From positions 124,001-188,000 of the forward strand of contig MU271164.1 of the NCBI GenBank assembly GCA_021432605.1: DNA of 64,000 bases, in the 5' to 3' direction. The notes beneath the pieces were generated by a model. The model saw only the letters and a program-made list of their open reading frames with translations, had not been told where the DNA came from and ran no database searches. A program made the position numbers and the translations under genes. Shown here in pieces: positions 10,853-21,239 of this stretch. Numbering within the stretch: the first letter of the stretch is position 1; each line of letters opens with the position of its first letter. This DNA is from Coniochaeta sp. PMI_546 (Eukaryota > Ascomycota > Sordariomycetes > Coniochaetales > Coniochaetaceae).

Positions 10853-12661
10853 CTAGAATGTCGGGCGTGGAACCAGCCGCCTCTGAAGACCTGTATTGCT
10901 GGACAACGTCCTCGACGCAGTGAGGACGGGCTCATGTGACTTGGGCGCCTCCTTATTGGCACATTGTGCACAGCTCTCAACCTTGGTACCTGCAATGTGA
11001 ACCTTGACGTCGACCACATAGACCTCTTCCCCCATCAGGGAGGTCTTCTCTAGACTCCCGGCGATGCTGTAGCTGCCGCCGATGGACATGGTGAAGCGAC
11101 AGCTGTCATCCGTCGAATCCCACTCCGTACTAGCCTGCCGTCCACGGCTGCTCAGGCTGACAGGGTGATCCTCATCCTCCTGCTCGATCGGGGCCGGCTC
11201 AGCCGTCAGCGGAGCAGCCCGGTCCGGGATCGGCGACGTGACGGACGCGCGGTAGAAGGCCTTGTCCCTGGCGTAGACGGAGACCGCGAACTCGAAGCCT
11301 TCCACGTTCCGGTACCCGGCGAAGCACTCCTGGTTGATGTAGTCGTTGACCCGCAGGTGCGTCATGCGCGTGTTCCACCACTCGGGCGGCGAGCAGCACG
11401 TCGCGCTGAACATGACGTCGACCGAGTCGAGGTGGTTCTCGAGCTTGAACAGGCATTGCCGGGACGGATACGCCCGCTGGAGTCTCTGGAAGGGGTCCCA
11501 GGCAAACAGGACTTCCTTCGGCGACGGGAGTTTCTCCGCGGGGACCGAGTCCAGCCGCCGGCCGTTCACGCCGATGATGTGGTTGTTGTCCTTGTCGTCG
11601 CTGTCGGACGGCTTCCGGACTTCCAAGGCGAGACAGTCGGCGAAGTTTGTCTCCCGCCTGCACCCCAGTGCGGCGTACATCCTGCCGTTCTCCGGATTCC
11701 GATAGATGGGCAGCGTGATGCTCAGGCCTGAGTTGGTCAAGGTGTACGGGTTGCCGCTGCCGGGAGACTTCCAGCGCACGACGTCGTAGCACAGCGTGAA
11801 GTGTCTCGGGGACGGTGCGAGCAGGGGCGGAGACTTGGCGCCGTAGTTCCACGCGAATACCGACTGGTCGTCGGAGGACTTGATGATCTCTTGCTGGAGC
11901 CGTTTGAAAGCGCCCTCGCCCTCTCCGTAGAGAAGCGGCATGTTGATGTTGAACAATCCGAGCAGGGCGTAGGCAATGTCCTCGACCCGCGTTGCGGTCC
12001 GGCGCGCAGCCCATGACATCCGCCTCGCCACACAACAATGCTTCGGCTCGTTCATGCCGAGGAGCACAGCGGTGTCTATATGCGTTATGGTGTGGATGAC
12101 GCTGGCCAGATTGCCACGCGTGCCGAGAAAGGTCCAGTTCTCGGCGAAGAAGAAGACATCGGGGGGAGCAAGTAGCTCCTGCAGCGTCCAGCTGCGACTC
12201 CACCACCCGCTCTTCGCAAAGGCGGTCTTGCCGATCTGGCGGTCATGCTCAAAGGTCCGGCTGCTGCGGTGGCCTAGTTCGTCGAGAAACGGCCGCTCAG
12301 AGTCGTCCGGCACGTCAGAGAGATATGCGTAACAGGTGTCCGCGTCCTGGTACCAGGAGTACATGGAGTTGATGGACTCGGTGAGCTCGGCGCTGCTCAC
12401 CTTGTTGATGCAGCAGGTGTCGACCCAGGTATAATCAAAGCCATCGGCGAGGGCCTGTCTGCAGGCAAAGTCGATCTTGCGATATCCTTCCTTGCCCTCG
12501 AATATATCGGGCGGTCCGTTCTCCCCGTTGATGTCATTGAATGTCACCTCCTCGTCGCCCCATCGGTGCGAGAGGATACTGTACTTGGGGATATCATTGC
12601 CGTGATATTCTTCCAGCTGCCGCGTGCGCACATTCAGGAGGCGCATGTCTAGCGAGTGCAA
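10853..12661 (-). CDS. HET-domain protein of the HET-E/HET-D N-terminal type, 602 aa
   Basis: Single exon, ATG at 12661. The HET domain starts almost at the N-terminus: MRLLNVRTRQLEEY, then YSILSHRWGDEEVTF (residues 27-41), the block YTWVDTCCINK (77-87) and the SINSMYSWYQDADTCYAYL block (96-114). WWSRSWTLQELLAP follows. This arrangement is typical of the HET domains found in HET-E and HET-D like proteins, but there is no NACHT/NTPase or WD-repeat region. The second half (for example VRWKSPGSGNPYTLTNSGLS) resembles the uncharacterised region that usually follows in this subfamily. Its predicted role is incompatibility or programmed cell death signalling. It is convergent with the Fig1-like gene; their stop codons are about 66 bases apart. 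Confidence 0.92.
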   Translation of the reverse strand: MHSLDMRLLNVRTRQLEEYHGNDIPKYSILSHRWGDEEVTFNDINGENGPPDIFEGKEGYRKIDFACRQALADGFDYTWVDTCCINKVSSAELTESINSMYSWYQDADTCYAYLSDVPDDSERPFLDELGHRSSRTFEHDRQIGKTAFAKSGWWSRSWTLQELLAPPDVFFFAENWTFLGTRGNLASVIHTITHIDTAVLLGMNEPKHCCVARRMSWAARRTATRVEDIAYALLGLFNINMPLLYGEGEGAFKRLQQEIIKSSDDQSVFAWNYGAKSPPLLAPSPRHFTLCYDVVRWKSPGSGNPYTLTNSGLSITLPIYRNPENGRMYAALGCRRETNFADCLALEVRKPSDSDDKDNNHIIGVNGRRLDSVPAEKLPSPKEVLFAWDPFQRLQRAYPSRQCLFKLENHLDSVDVMFSATCCSPPEWWNTRMTHLRVNDYINQECFAGYRNVEGFEFAVSVYARDKAFYRASVTSPIPDRAAPLTAEPAPIEQEDEDHPVSLSSRGRQASTEWDSTDDSCRFTMSIGGSYSIAGSLEKTSLMGEEVYVVDVKVHIAGTKVESCAQCANKEAPKSHEPVLTASRTLSSNTGLQRRLVPRPTF

Positions 12662-14820
12662 TATACTGTTTGATGACTATACGTAACTCTGGAATGCGGC
12701 ACCCGAAAAGTCTAGACCCGGAGGCTGAATGCGGAGCTTGCGAAACACGGAGGGAAGAAAATCGGGAAATACAAAGCGGAGGTCAGGCGGAAGTTCCAGG
12801 TTCTAATTGTTTGGTTAATTGCCGTATCTAGGTACCTTGAGCCGTCAAGGCTGCCATTGATTTGATGACAGATGACCAATCTCTCGGTCGAGCTAGTAAT
12901 TCTAGTCTAGTAGCTCTCTGCGGCCGTCATGTCGGCTTGACACTACCCTTTGGAAGCATGACTGCATATTCATCGTAAACGAGCCCAATCGGCTGCGTGC
13001 CTTGAGTTCATCGCGCGCAAAGGAGACAAGACTCTGCCTTGTCGGACCCCTCGAACTGATAGCCTTCCGGGGTCTTCTCTCGCGTTTGTCGTGATTATAC
13101 TATTTATGGTACTTGCCGTCGGTTAGGTAAGCCGCTTTGTGATTCTAAAGGTGAATAGATATCAGGAAGCCTTAAGGAAGAGGCTAGGTGGTTCAAATGA
13201 TAACCGAATGTCTTATCGCAGGCTTCCATGTCATCGCAGTTGTTTAATATTGAAAAGATAAGTTGAGAGGAACCGAAAGACCGGGGGATTGGAGACTCCC
13301 TGTCCTCCATATTTGAGCTGCGGGGCGGTTGAGGAGAGCTCTGTGGAAGTTATTACAGGTCCCCCTTGCCAGCAGGTACCTCGAATGTGATGTTCCAGGT
13401 TTGATTGAGTGGCTGACATTCTTTTGCCGGTTCCTGCCCTTTTTTGCATTGCGTCTTATTTTCTGAGCCAGGTGTCATGGGTGTGCGCGGTCCCGTCGGG
13501 TCGCAGGCTGCCTTAGGTAAGTGCAGGCGGGGTAGATGGGATGATGCTCGGACCAAGTGGTCCTGCATTAGGTAGAGAGGTACCTGTAGGTACTGCACGT
13601 TGAACGTTTTATTGTCGCGAGACAGGCGTGCATCAACTGACAGTCTGCCCTTGGAACTCAAGGAGACTACACTACACTGTCGCCTCGTCCCCATTGGCAT
13701 TCCCACGCCAGGCTCTGGACCACTCTTCAGAGCCCATTTGAATCAGCAGCACGAGCCATCAATGACGTGCTTGGTCTGGAGAGACTGGCATGGAGCCAGA
13801 TTAACGAACGGATGTTGCCGCTCAGAGAGACGGGAGTCACAACAGCCTGTTAGCAAGGATCTGCACAAGGTCCAGAACCTGGGGATCGAGCTTGACCTAC
13901 CACAATAGTGTTAGGTGAGCACGCGCGCGTTGCGTGCAAAGACATTCCATTCCGGCGGTACATGGAAGACGCCTGCACAACCTTATCTGAGCTACTAGCG
14001 GCTTAGGGTCTCGGTACTGGTGGCTGCTTAATTGTTAGCGCCTACGCCTAGAGATCTAGTCCTGGCATTACTGTATAATCAAGGACTCCTTGTCGTTACT
14101 CCATGCGTGTACCTGAGAAAGTTCGGTGTAACCTGCGCTAATATAACTCATTTTACTTACTAGACTCTAGCATGTCTCCTTTGACTTTGCTTCTCCTCAT
14201 GCTGCACCAGACTCGTAGATGCCATAACAAGATCACGAAATAACAAGAGGGTCGGTATCAAGGCGTAGGACATTCAAATTCCGCCTCAGCAAAAACAAAG
14301 AGCCTGGTCAATGAGAATGCATTTCAATTCCTTCGAAACTGCCCTGAACAAGTGTTCGCTCTGTGGATGACGTCGCTTTATAACAGCTTGGGCCAATGTG
14401 TGAAGCTATGCCAAGCGGCGGCATTCCTGCACAGAGATGCGGCTGTCATGAAACATGGCTTCACCATTTCTTGTGAAATTTCAGAACGAGACAACCTGGA
14501 AGATCTAATCTCTGCGGGCCTGAGATTCAGGTCGGAGTCGAGACTGGTTGTGAGTGGCTGCAGCTGGCAGGTCATCCTCGGAATGGGAGCAGCGATCTCT
14601 TCTGACTAACATAACATGTGGTCGCGGACCGGGAGCAGCTGTTTGTGATTTGCTGTCCATCCTCCCCCTGAGTTCGGGAGGAGTGGTGATTGCCCCCCAT
14701 CATAATGCTAAATACTTCTCTCGAGCCTGTTACGAGCGTCTGTGGATGTAAGTCCAGCATATCAGCTCAGGGGTAAGTCAACAAACGGGTACCGATTCGG
14801 GGCCGTCGCCATTCACCAAC
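12662..14820. other. Intergenic, no gene supported
   Basis: This 2.1-kb gap contains several frames of 60-117 codons on both strands, none with a recognisable domain or splice-consistent extension. It should contain divergent promoters for the HET gene to the left and the surface-protein gene to the right. Confidence 0.5.
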
Positions 14821-17423
14821 ATGAAGCTACACTTCAGTATCACGAGCCTAGTCTGGTTCGCAATCTTCTCGTCTGAATCTGCTGCCGTCTCAATCACGGC
14901 AAGTAACGATGCCATGGCACTGGCAGCCGCAATTTTGAATGGCCCAGGCGTAATCGTCAACAGCGCCAGTTTTGCAGGAGCAAACAACGCCGCAGGCACA
15001 TTCACGGACGGCCCTTTTGGCATCGGGAGCGGCGCAATCTTGACGTCTGGAACGGCTGTCGGCGCCCTGCCTGGAGGCAACAACCATGTCGCCAACGGGG
15101 CAGCCGGATCATCTTACTGCGGTCCCAATACCAATGATGGCTCGGTCCTGACCGTTGGCATCACTATCCTACCTGGTTATGAAGGCCTGCTGGTCAACCT
15201 AATCCTTGCATCAGAAGAATCTGCACCGTGAGTACTCCTAGCTCAGAGTAGGCGAATTCTACGTAACTAACGCCTCGCAGGGGTGGCGTCGCCGACCCAG
15301 TCGGAGTATACTTGGACGGGACACAGTACGCTACCGATTCAAACGGGAACCGCATCACCGCCCAGTCTTCATACTTGAAAGATCCGATTTACATTCTGGC
15401 GCCGAACAGCGACACGAGTTACTACTCCTCGTCGCCACCGTTAGCTTTTTCTATGCCAGCAGCTCCAGGAGCCCACACAGTGATATTCGCGGTCTGTGAC
15501 CAAAACGACCGAGACTATGATTCAGGCTTGCTACTCAATGCTGGAGGCTGCCTTGACTGCCCAGAGTCGATATACATCAATTATGTCACGACTACGACGA
15601 CCCTGGACCCTGGCGTAGCGCCCTTTACGCAGACAATCAAAGCCCTACACACAACATCGGGGACTTTTATTGTCGGTGTGGAACCGTCGACGACGACGGA
15701 TACTTCGACCACCGAGACCACAACGACAAGCGATACTTCGACCACTGAAAGCACCACAACCGAAAGCACAACCGAAAGCACCACAACCGAAATTTCGACA
15801 ACTGAAACCTCGACAACGGACACCTCGACCACCGAGACCTCGACCACCGAGTCCTCGACAACGGAGTCCTCGACAACGGAAACCTCGACAACTGAGAGCT
15901 CGACAACCGACAGCTCGACAGCTGAAACTTCGACAACGGAAAGCTCGACTAGCAGCGATAGTTCAATAACGGTTGACACAACGACTACATCAGATTCGAC
16001 GTCCACAAGTGACAGCTCGTCGACTGTTGATTCTACGTCGACTATCGAGTCTTCAAGTTCAACCACCTCCGTAGTTACCGAGAGCACCACAACCTCCAGC
16101 GATCTTTCCACATCTACTGCCGATGAATCATCCAGCAGAGAGACATCCACGACCAGCTCCGAGACGTCCAGCTCAGACAGCAGCAGATCTGTCGAGACTT
16201 CCACGAGCAGCTCTGAGACTGAGACGTCGACGAGCACTCCAGATACGTCCACTGAGCTGCCTACCGGGTCGTCCACCACGAGTTCTGAAGCTTCCACAGC
16301 CACAACTACCTCAGCCACATCTGCGGCTGCTTCGAACTTGCCAGTTATCGGGACTTATCAGTACACCGGATGCCTGGGCTCGCCCAGTGGCTACCCTAGC
16401 TTCACAGAGCTATCAACAGATCCAGACATGACAACTGAGATATGCATATCCTTGGCTGCAGGAAGAAGATATATTGGCATCTTCAATAGGTATGTGCTCA
16501 TATTTTCAGCGAGCTACGCACTCGATAAAACTAACTCTGGTCAAAGGTCGTGTTACGTTGCGGATACCCTGGATGCGGCGACTTTTATCCCAGATGGCAA
16601 CTGCGACCTGCCGTGTCCCGGCGACCCGGGCCTGTTCTGTGGCGGCTTCGTAGCCACGACGAACCTGACCAGTCGCGCACTGAAGCGTCGCGAGCTGTCT
16701 CTTGGTCGTCGCGCTGCACCGGCTAATATTCTCCTGACGACTTACGAGCTGGCCATCGCTGTCATTGACTCGTCGAGCAGTGTTACCTCGACACTTACCA
16801 CGGCTTCCTCGGCATCCGGAGTTGGTTCTCCAGCCCTACAGACAAGCAGCCCAGTCTCCGCTTCATCCTCCAGCGGCACCCAAGCCAGTAACCCTACTAT
16901 TCCCGTTTCTAGCACGACAGTGTTATCGCAGACCACCGAGATCGCAACTACTATCATTACAGTAGTATACACTACTATCGATCCAACAGACCGAACATGT
17001 CTGATCGTAACCGAGGCCTGCGTCACACTAGCATATCACCCCTGTCAGCTGTGCGAGAATCACGGCATACCGTCGGTGGAGATGGCCACATTCACAGCAG
17101 GATGCCTAGCCTGCGGCAGCCATGGCGAGAGTGAAGTCACCCTTACAATCCCGCAGGCCGTGTTATACACCTCTGGCCAAGGTCAGCATGCGGGCGCTCA
17201 GTCGATAGGGCAGACGGCGCAGGCGGGGGCGAACCTGCCAGCTGGTGTTACCCCGGCTCACACTGTTGAGCAAGGCGCCGGGGCGGTGATTACGCAGCAG
17301 GCGGGATCGACCAGTGTGAAGGGCAATCCGCACACGTCTGCCGTCGTCACTGCTCAGGGGTCAACAATTTCAGTTGGCTGGTTTCTTCTGGTCGCAGTCT
17401 TTTGTGCTGTGGGAATACTGTAA
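14821..17423 (+). CDS. GPI-type surface protein: choice-of-anchor L domain, Ser/Thr-rich stalk, WSC domain (830 aa)
   Basis: Exons 14821-15227, 15281-16489 and 16547-17423. A signal peptide (about residues 1-22) leads into a domain with the choice-of-anchor L pattern: ASNDAMALAAAILNGPGV, then FAGANNAAGTF and GIGSGAILTSG. A low-complexity Ser/Thr stalk follows at about residues 272-485, dominated by STTES/STTET repeats and expected to be O-mannosylated. A WSC domain follows at about 490-575, starting YQYTGCLG, with CYVAD and CPGDPGLFCGG blocks. A second Ser/Thr-rich segment and a hydrophobic C-terminus (WFLLVAVFCAVGIL) suggest a GPI anchor. WSC domains bind wall glycans or sense wall stress. 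The role as adhesin or sensor is inferred. The second intron is 57 bases and stop-free, so the frame also reads through it. The WSC Cys order is better kept when it is spliced. Confidence 0.82.
16490..16546 (+). other. Stop-free 57-base intron inside the WSC domain
   Basis: Donor GTATGT, branch-like aaactaact and acceptor AAAG bound a segment of 19 codons with no stop. Removing it joins FNR to SCYVAD, the normal WSC spacing; retaining it inserts 19 residues. Confidence 0.75.
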
Positions 17424-17541
17424 AAATCGGATCACTGATAGCAGATAGAACAAGCTGTGTGTCAGGTGTGGAGTGTCTCGCCGTTATAAGAAGGCTGCCC
17501 AAAGGGTCCATTGTCAAGGCCTCGAGGCGACGACAGATGAG

Positions 17542-17584
17542 TCATTACGTGCCTCCTTTGGAACAGTCTTTAGGCACGTAATGA
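17542..17584. repeat. 13-bp perfect inverted repeat with 17-base loop
   Basis: The arm tcattacgtgcct at 17542-17554 is the exact reverse complement of 17572-17584. It lies 118 bases after the stop codon of the surface-protein gene and about 50 bases before the minisatellite. It could form a strong hairpin in the 3' region of the transcript. Confidence 0.85.
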
Positions 17585-17635
17585 AGTATTTTATTGCCTA
17601 CCTTTCTTTCGGTTTGGGTCATGGTTTCGGTCATG

Positions 17636-17793
17636 GAAAGGAGATTCACGAAAAGAGGATTCACGGAAAGGGGATTCAAAGAAAGGGGATTCACGGAAAG
17701 AGGATTCACGGAAAGGGGATTCACGGAAAGGGGATTCACGGAAGGGAATTCACGGAAAGGGGATTCACGGAAGGGGGATTCATGAAAAGGGGA
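17636..17793. repeat. 15-bp minisatellite, about ten copies
   Basis: Tandem copies of a unit close to ggattcacggaaagg fill this stretch. Variants include aaaga endings, one ggattcaaagaaagg copy and one irregular longer copy near 17731-17747. The unit is a multiple of three, so frames on both strands stay open (one reads as RGFTE repeats), but no gene structure supports translation. Copy number is likely to vary between isolates. Confidence 0.9.
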
Positions 17794-18475
17794 TGACAAG
17801 AAGCGAGAGTGATGCATAGAGGGACGGGGTACAGATAGAGTTATACGGACGGACGGGCATTATAACATTGTGCAGAACGGAGCGATAGCGGTACGTGGAC
17901 GGACGCAGCATAGTGATCACAGCATTATGGAGGAGTGTGAGTACAACAACTTTGGAAGACTAGGGGAGACTAAAGTATCAATTGATTCAATTCTTGAATT
18001 CCACCTAAATTACCACGCCAATTGTGGCATGCGGCGGTGTCGGGTACCGGCATATACGGTCCCGGCGGCCAGGGCACGCTGCCATCTAGTATGAGAGTGT
18101 AAATGAACGACCTGATGTCGCTGGGACCCTTGGGGAGTGTCGCCCCTGTCGGACCGACCAACTGTTACAGGTCGCTGCAAGATAGGCCGGTGAGAGATCG
18201 CCCTGAGGAAATATACACAGTTGTATTCTCGTTCTGGGCGGACCTCCCGGAAGCGACACTGGCATAGCGCCGCATACAAAAGAAAGCGCCGCAGGGCCGG
18301 GTTTCCGGGGGCGGAGCACCTGAAAAATACAAAGTTACCTCGGCACCCCGATTTCTCGGCCTCGGCATTATCCGCCTTCAGTACACCCTACTTCAACCCA
18401 CATGGTGTCTAGGTGCTTATCGCAAAGTTGTTTCCTTCATACCACTTGAATGGTGAATTGGGCTCGATTATCGCT
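17794..18475. other. Intergenic, promoter side of the MFS gene
   Basis: No supported gene is present. The right end is the promoter and leader of the transporter that starts at 18476. Confidence 0.5.
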
Positions 18476-19849
18476 ATGGATCATTTGGAGATGACGACAC
18501 ATGCTGTGCATCCATCATCTACACTCGATGCGCACCCAATCCAGTCCCCGGAGAGCCATGACGACACTGAGCACCCCCCACCCACCATTCAACAACTCGA
18601 GCCGACAGACCGTGGCCCTGCGGCCTGGAAGCTGCTCGGCGTTGCATTCGTATTTGAAGCTCTGCTTTGGGGATTTCCGTTATCGTTCGGCGTCTTCCAG
18701 AACTATTATTCGAGCCTCCCGGAGTTCGCGGGCAACCGCTATGTCTCCGTCGTCGGAACCGTCGCCACGGGGATATCTTACCTCGGGGCGCCATTGGTCT
18801 TACCTGTGATCAAACGCTACCAGAGATACCAGCGGCAGATGATCTGGATCGGGTGGCCGCTTTGCATTGCGGGACTGGCTGTCGGCTCCTTCACATCCAC
18901 TCTTGAAGGACTTATCCTCACGCAGGGTGTGGCTTATGGGCTTGGTTTCCTCATCTTCTATTACCCGATCTTGAACATGGTGAACGAATACTGGGTTAGC
19001 CGCCGCGGCATGGCGTACGGCCTCCTTTGCGGTGCGTCTGGCGTCTCGGGAGCAGTACTTCCCTTAGTGTCGCAGGTGCTGCTGGAGAAATACGGCTATA
19101 AAACCACACTTCGCATCATTGCCGTTGCTTTGATTGTCCTTACAGGTCCGCTCATTCCTTTTCTCAAAGGTCGCTTGCCGGCTTCAGAACACAGCGAGAT
19201 CGCCAGAACGGACTGGAGTTTCCTCCGGAGTCCGCTGTTTTGGGTCTATTCTATCTCCAACATCCTGCAGGGCTTGGGTTACTTCATCCCGTCTCTGTAC
19301 TTGCCTTCGTATGCGACATCCACGGGATTGAGCGGGCAGCAAGGCGCCCTGCTTGTGACATTGATGAGCGTGTCCCAAACGGCAGGCCAGTTTCTGTTCG
19401 GCTTCCTCTCGGACCGCAGGATACCGTTAAACATTCTCGTGGTCTGCTCGACGACAGTCGCGGCAATCGCGTCGCTCACCTTGTGGCGCCTAGCCAGCTC
19501 TTTGCCGCCGCTCATTGTGTTTGCGATAGTGTACGGATTTTTCGGCAGCGGCTACACGGCCATGTGGGCGCGGATGAGCACGAGCGTGAGCAGCAATCCG
19601 GCCACGTCACCCATGATATTCAGTCTGTTCTGCTTCGGCAAGGGCATAGGCAATGTTCTGGCTGGTCCGATCACGGGAGGCCTGATCACAGCTCTCGATG
19701 CAACAGACAAGTTTGACTTGCTGAGATACGCCGGGATCGTCATCTTCACCGGCATAAGCATGCTCCTCAGCACCTGTGCCATAGGCTCGTGGTATATCAA
19801 ACCATTGTCGCGCTCGATCAAGAAGATGTGGGCAATCCACTGCTTGTAG
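18476..19849 (+). CDS. MFS transporter, monocarboxylate-transporter-like, 457 aa
   Basis: Single exon. I chose ATG 18476 because the frame further upstream begins without an ATG. After a hydrophilic N-terminus of about 45 residues come twelve predicted membrane helices, starting with LGVAFVFEALLWGFPLSFG. The family blocks are VGTVATGISYLGAP, GLGFLIFYYPILNMVNEYW, RRGMAYGLLCGASGVSGA after helix 4, and the second-half loop LFGFLSDRRIP. A central break of about 30 residues separates two six-helix halves. This pattern fits the MCT/MCH subfamily, which in fungi carries monocarboxylates or related small acids, and sometimes riboflavin (Mch5). The substrate is not determinable here. It is expected in the plasma or an organelle membrane. 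Confidence 0.88.
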   Translation: MDHLEMTTHAVHPSSTLDAHPIQSPESHDDTEHPPPTIQQLEPTDRGPAAWKLLGVAFVFEALLWGFPLSFGVFQNYYSSLPEFAGNRYVSVVGTVATGISYLGAPLVLPVIKRYQRYQRQMIWIGWPLCIAGLAVGSFTSTLEGLILTQGVAYGLGFLIFYYPILNMVNEYWVSRRGMAYGLLCGASGVSGAVLPLVSQVLLEKYGYKTTLRIIAVALIVLTGPLIPFLKGRLPASEHSEIARTDWSFLRSPLFWVYSISNILQGLGYFIPSLYLPSYATSTGLSGQQGALLVTLMSVSQTAGQFLFGFLSDRRIPLNILVVCSTTVAAIASLTLWRLASSLPPLIVFAIVYGFFGSGYTAMWARMSTSVSSNPATSPMIFSLFCFGKGIGNVLAGPITGGLITALDATDKFDLLRYAGIVIFTGISMLLSTCAIGSWYIKPLSRSIKKMWAIHCL

Positions 19850-20348
19850 TAGAAGGAAACCTTTCATTAGACTAGACCTAGAACCGGTATTAATACGAAT
19901 TGCGGAGAATAACAAAAGGAGTTCTACTTCCAGTGAGAAGACCACTTAGGCATAGACGATGAGCTATCAAAATATCTTTGAAACTGCACGGCTTGGAGGC
20001 AGCCAGCCAAGAGCATTAGGCCCGGCCGAAGATAGATCAAACACTTGCTGTCCATTCAAAGTTGTTTGTTTGCTAATAGGCAACGTGTTTTATTCTATAA
20101 GTAATACCGGCACCACGAAAGACATATGGCACCGGATAAAGGATAAAGCCAGCACTGATCTCCGCACCACTGCTAACTTCCCAAGTCCCGTACCATACCC
20201 ATAGATGACTATGTCATACCGTCTAAACGGCACTTGCGGGCTAGTTGTCGATCGAGTATAAGATACCGAGACCGCTCCCGGCGCCCTCACCTTAGGGGAA
20301 CTCTCACCTTTCGCATGAGTAGTGATTGGCAGGTCAACGGTAAATAAG
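19850..20348. other. Intergenic, no gene supported
   Basis: This is the 3' flank of the MFS gene and the promoter of the DUF8021-type gene. I looked here for a spliced first exon that would remove the in-frame stop of that gene and did not find a convincing one. Confidence 0.5.
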
Positions 20349-21239
20349 ATGATGCTCAAAATCACCTAGGCTATTGCCCTCCTCGCAGCCCACTCCCACG
20401 CAGCATGCACGCGAGAATTTCTCAAATCCATGACAGACAAATACGTCTCCGCCCAAACCAACGGCCAACCCAGCATCTTCGGCGCCCTTGCGAGCCCCAG
20501 AACAACCTACACCGAGAATGACGTCCTAGTCCCCATCACAGAAGGCGTGCTGTCCCAAGCAATCACAATCGACCACAGCTTCAGCATCCACGACCCCTAC
20601 CTCTGCGGGACCTTCACAGAACTGATAGCCGCAAGCGACCCGCACCCGTACGTGATCGGCACCCGGATCCTGTTCGACGGCGACGGCAAGATCGGCGTCA
20701 TGGAGTCCATCGTCACCGACGCAGGAGACTGGGCCTTCAACGCCACGGGGTACCTCTACTGGACGTCCCGCGAGAACTGGGCGCCCATCCCGGAGAAGAG
20801 CAGGGATAGCAGGGAGGTCATCCAGGCCGCGGGCGATGCCTACTTTGACCGGTTCGCCAACATCAACGCCTCGGTGCCGTATGGGACTCCTTGTGCGAGG
20901 CTGGAGGGCGGGGCGTATACCGGCGGGAGGAACCTGACGGCAAACACGTGCAATCTCGGCTTGCCTTCGACGATCAAGGTGACGGACCGGAGGTACATTG
21001 TGGACGACGAGTTCGGCGTCGTCGACATATTCTTGGGGTTCCCGGGGCTAGATCGGAGTGTCGCCGACCAGCCGATGCCGGATAGCCATATGTTCCGTGT
21101 TGAGGCAGGGAAGATCAGGTACATACACACTGTCTCGTCCTGCGTCCATGCGGGTTGTGGTATGGGTGCCATGGCGGGACCTCCGGCACGCAGGTCTCTG
21201 GCGTGGAGGTCTAAGTTTGACCGTCATTTCTCTGGTTGA
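20349..21239 (+). CDS. Secreted DUF8021-type protein with in-frame TAG in its signal peptide
   Basis: The frame from ATG 20349 (or 20352) reads MMLKIT, then TAG at 20367-20369, then AIALLAAHSHAAC and an uninterrupted mature protein ending at 21239. Without the stop this is a good signal peptide. The first Met after the stop is at 20430 and would give a 269-residue protein without it. The mature region aligns with the gene at 28815-29579, sharing GTFTELI/ATFTELI, PYVIGTR/PHVIGTQ, NPCARLEGG/TPCARLEGG and RRYIVDDE/RRYVIDEV. This copy ends in a longer Cys-rich tail (CVHAGCGMG). Three readings are possible: a true nonsense mutation, an unrecognised 5' intron whose acceptor is this CACCTAG, or a sequencing error. 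The biochemical function of the family is unknown to me. Confidence 0.6.

Noticed and set aside
14352-14609. 85-codon plus-strand frame before the surface-protein gene
   Set aside because: No recognisable domain, and no splice connection to the surface gene, which has its own signal peptide.
15581-16318. 245-codon open frame on the minus strand
   Set aside because: It is the antisense of the Ser/Thr-rich repeat stalk; the repetitive codons keep the opposite frame open. It has no domain.
17594-17796. Repeat-containing short proteins (RGFTE repeats)
   Set aside because: They are translations of the minisatellite with no gene structure.
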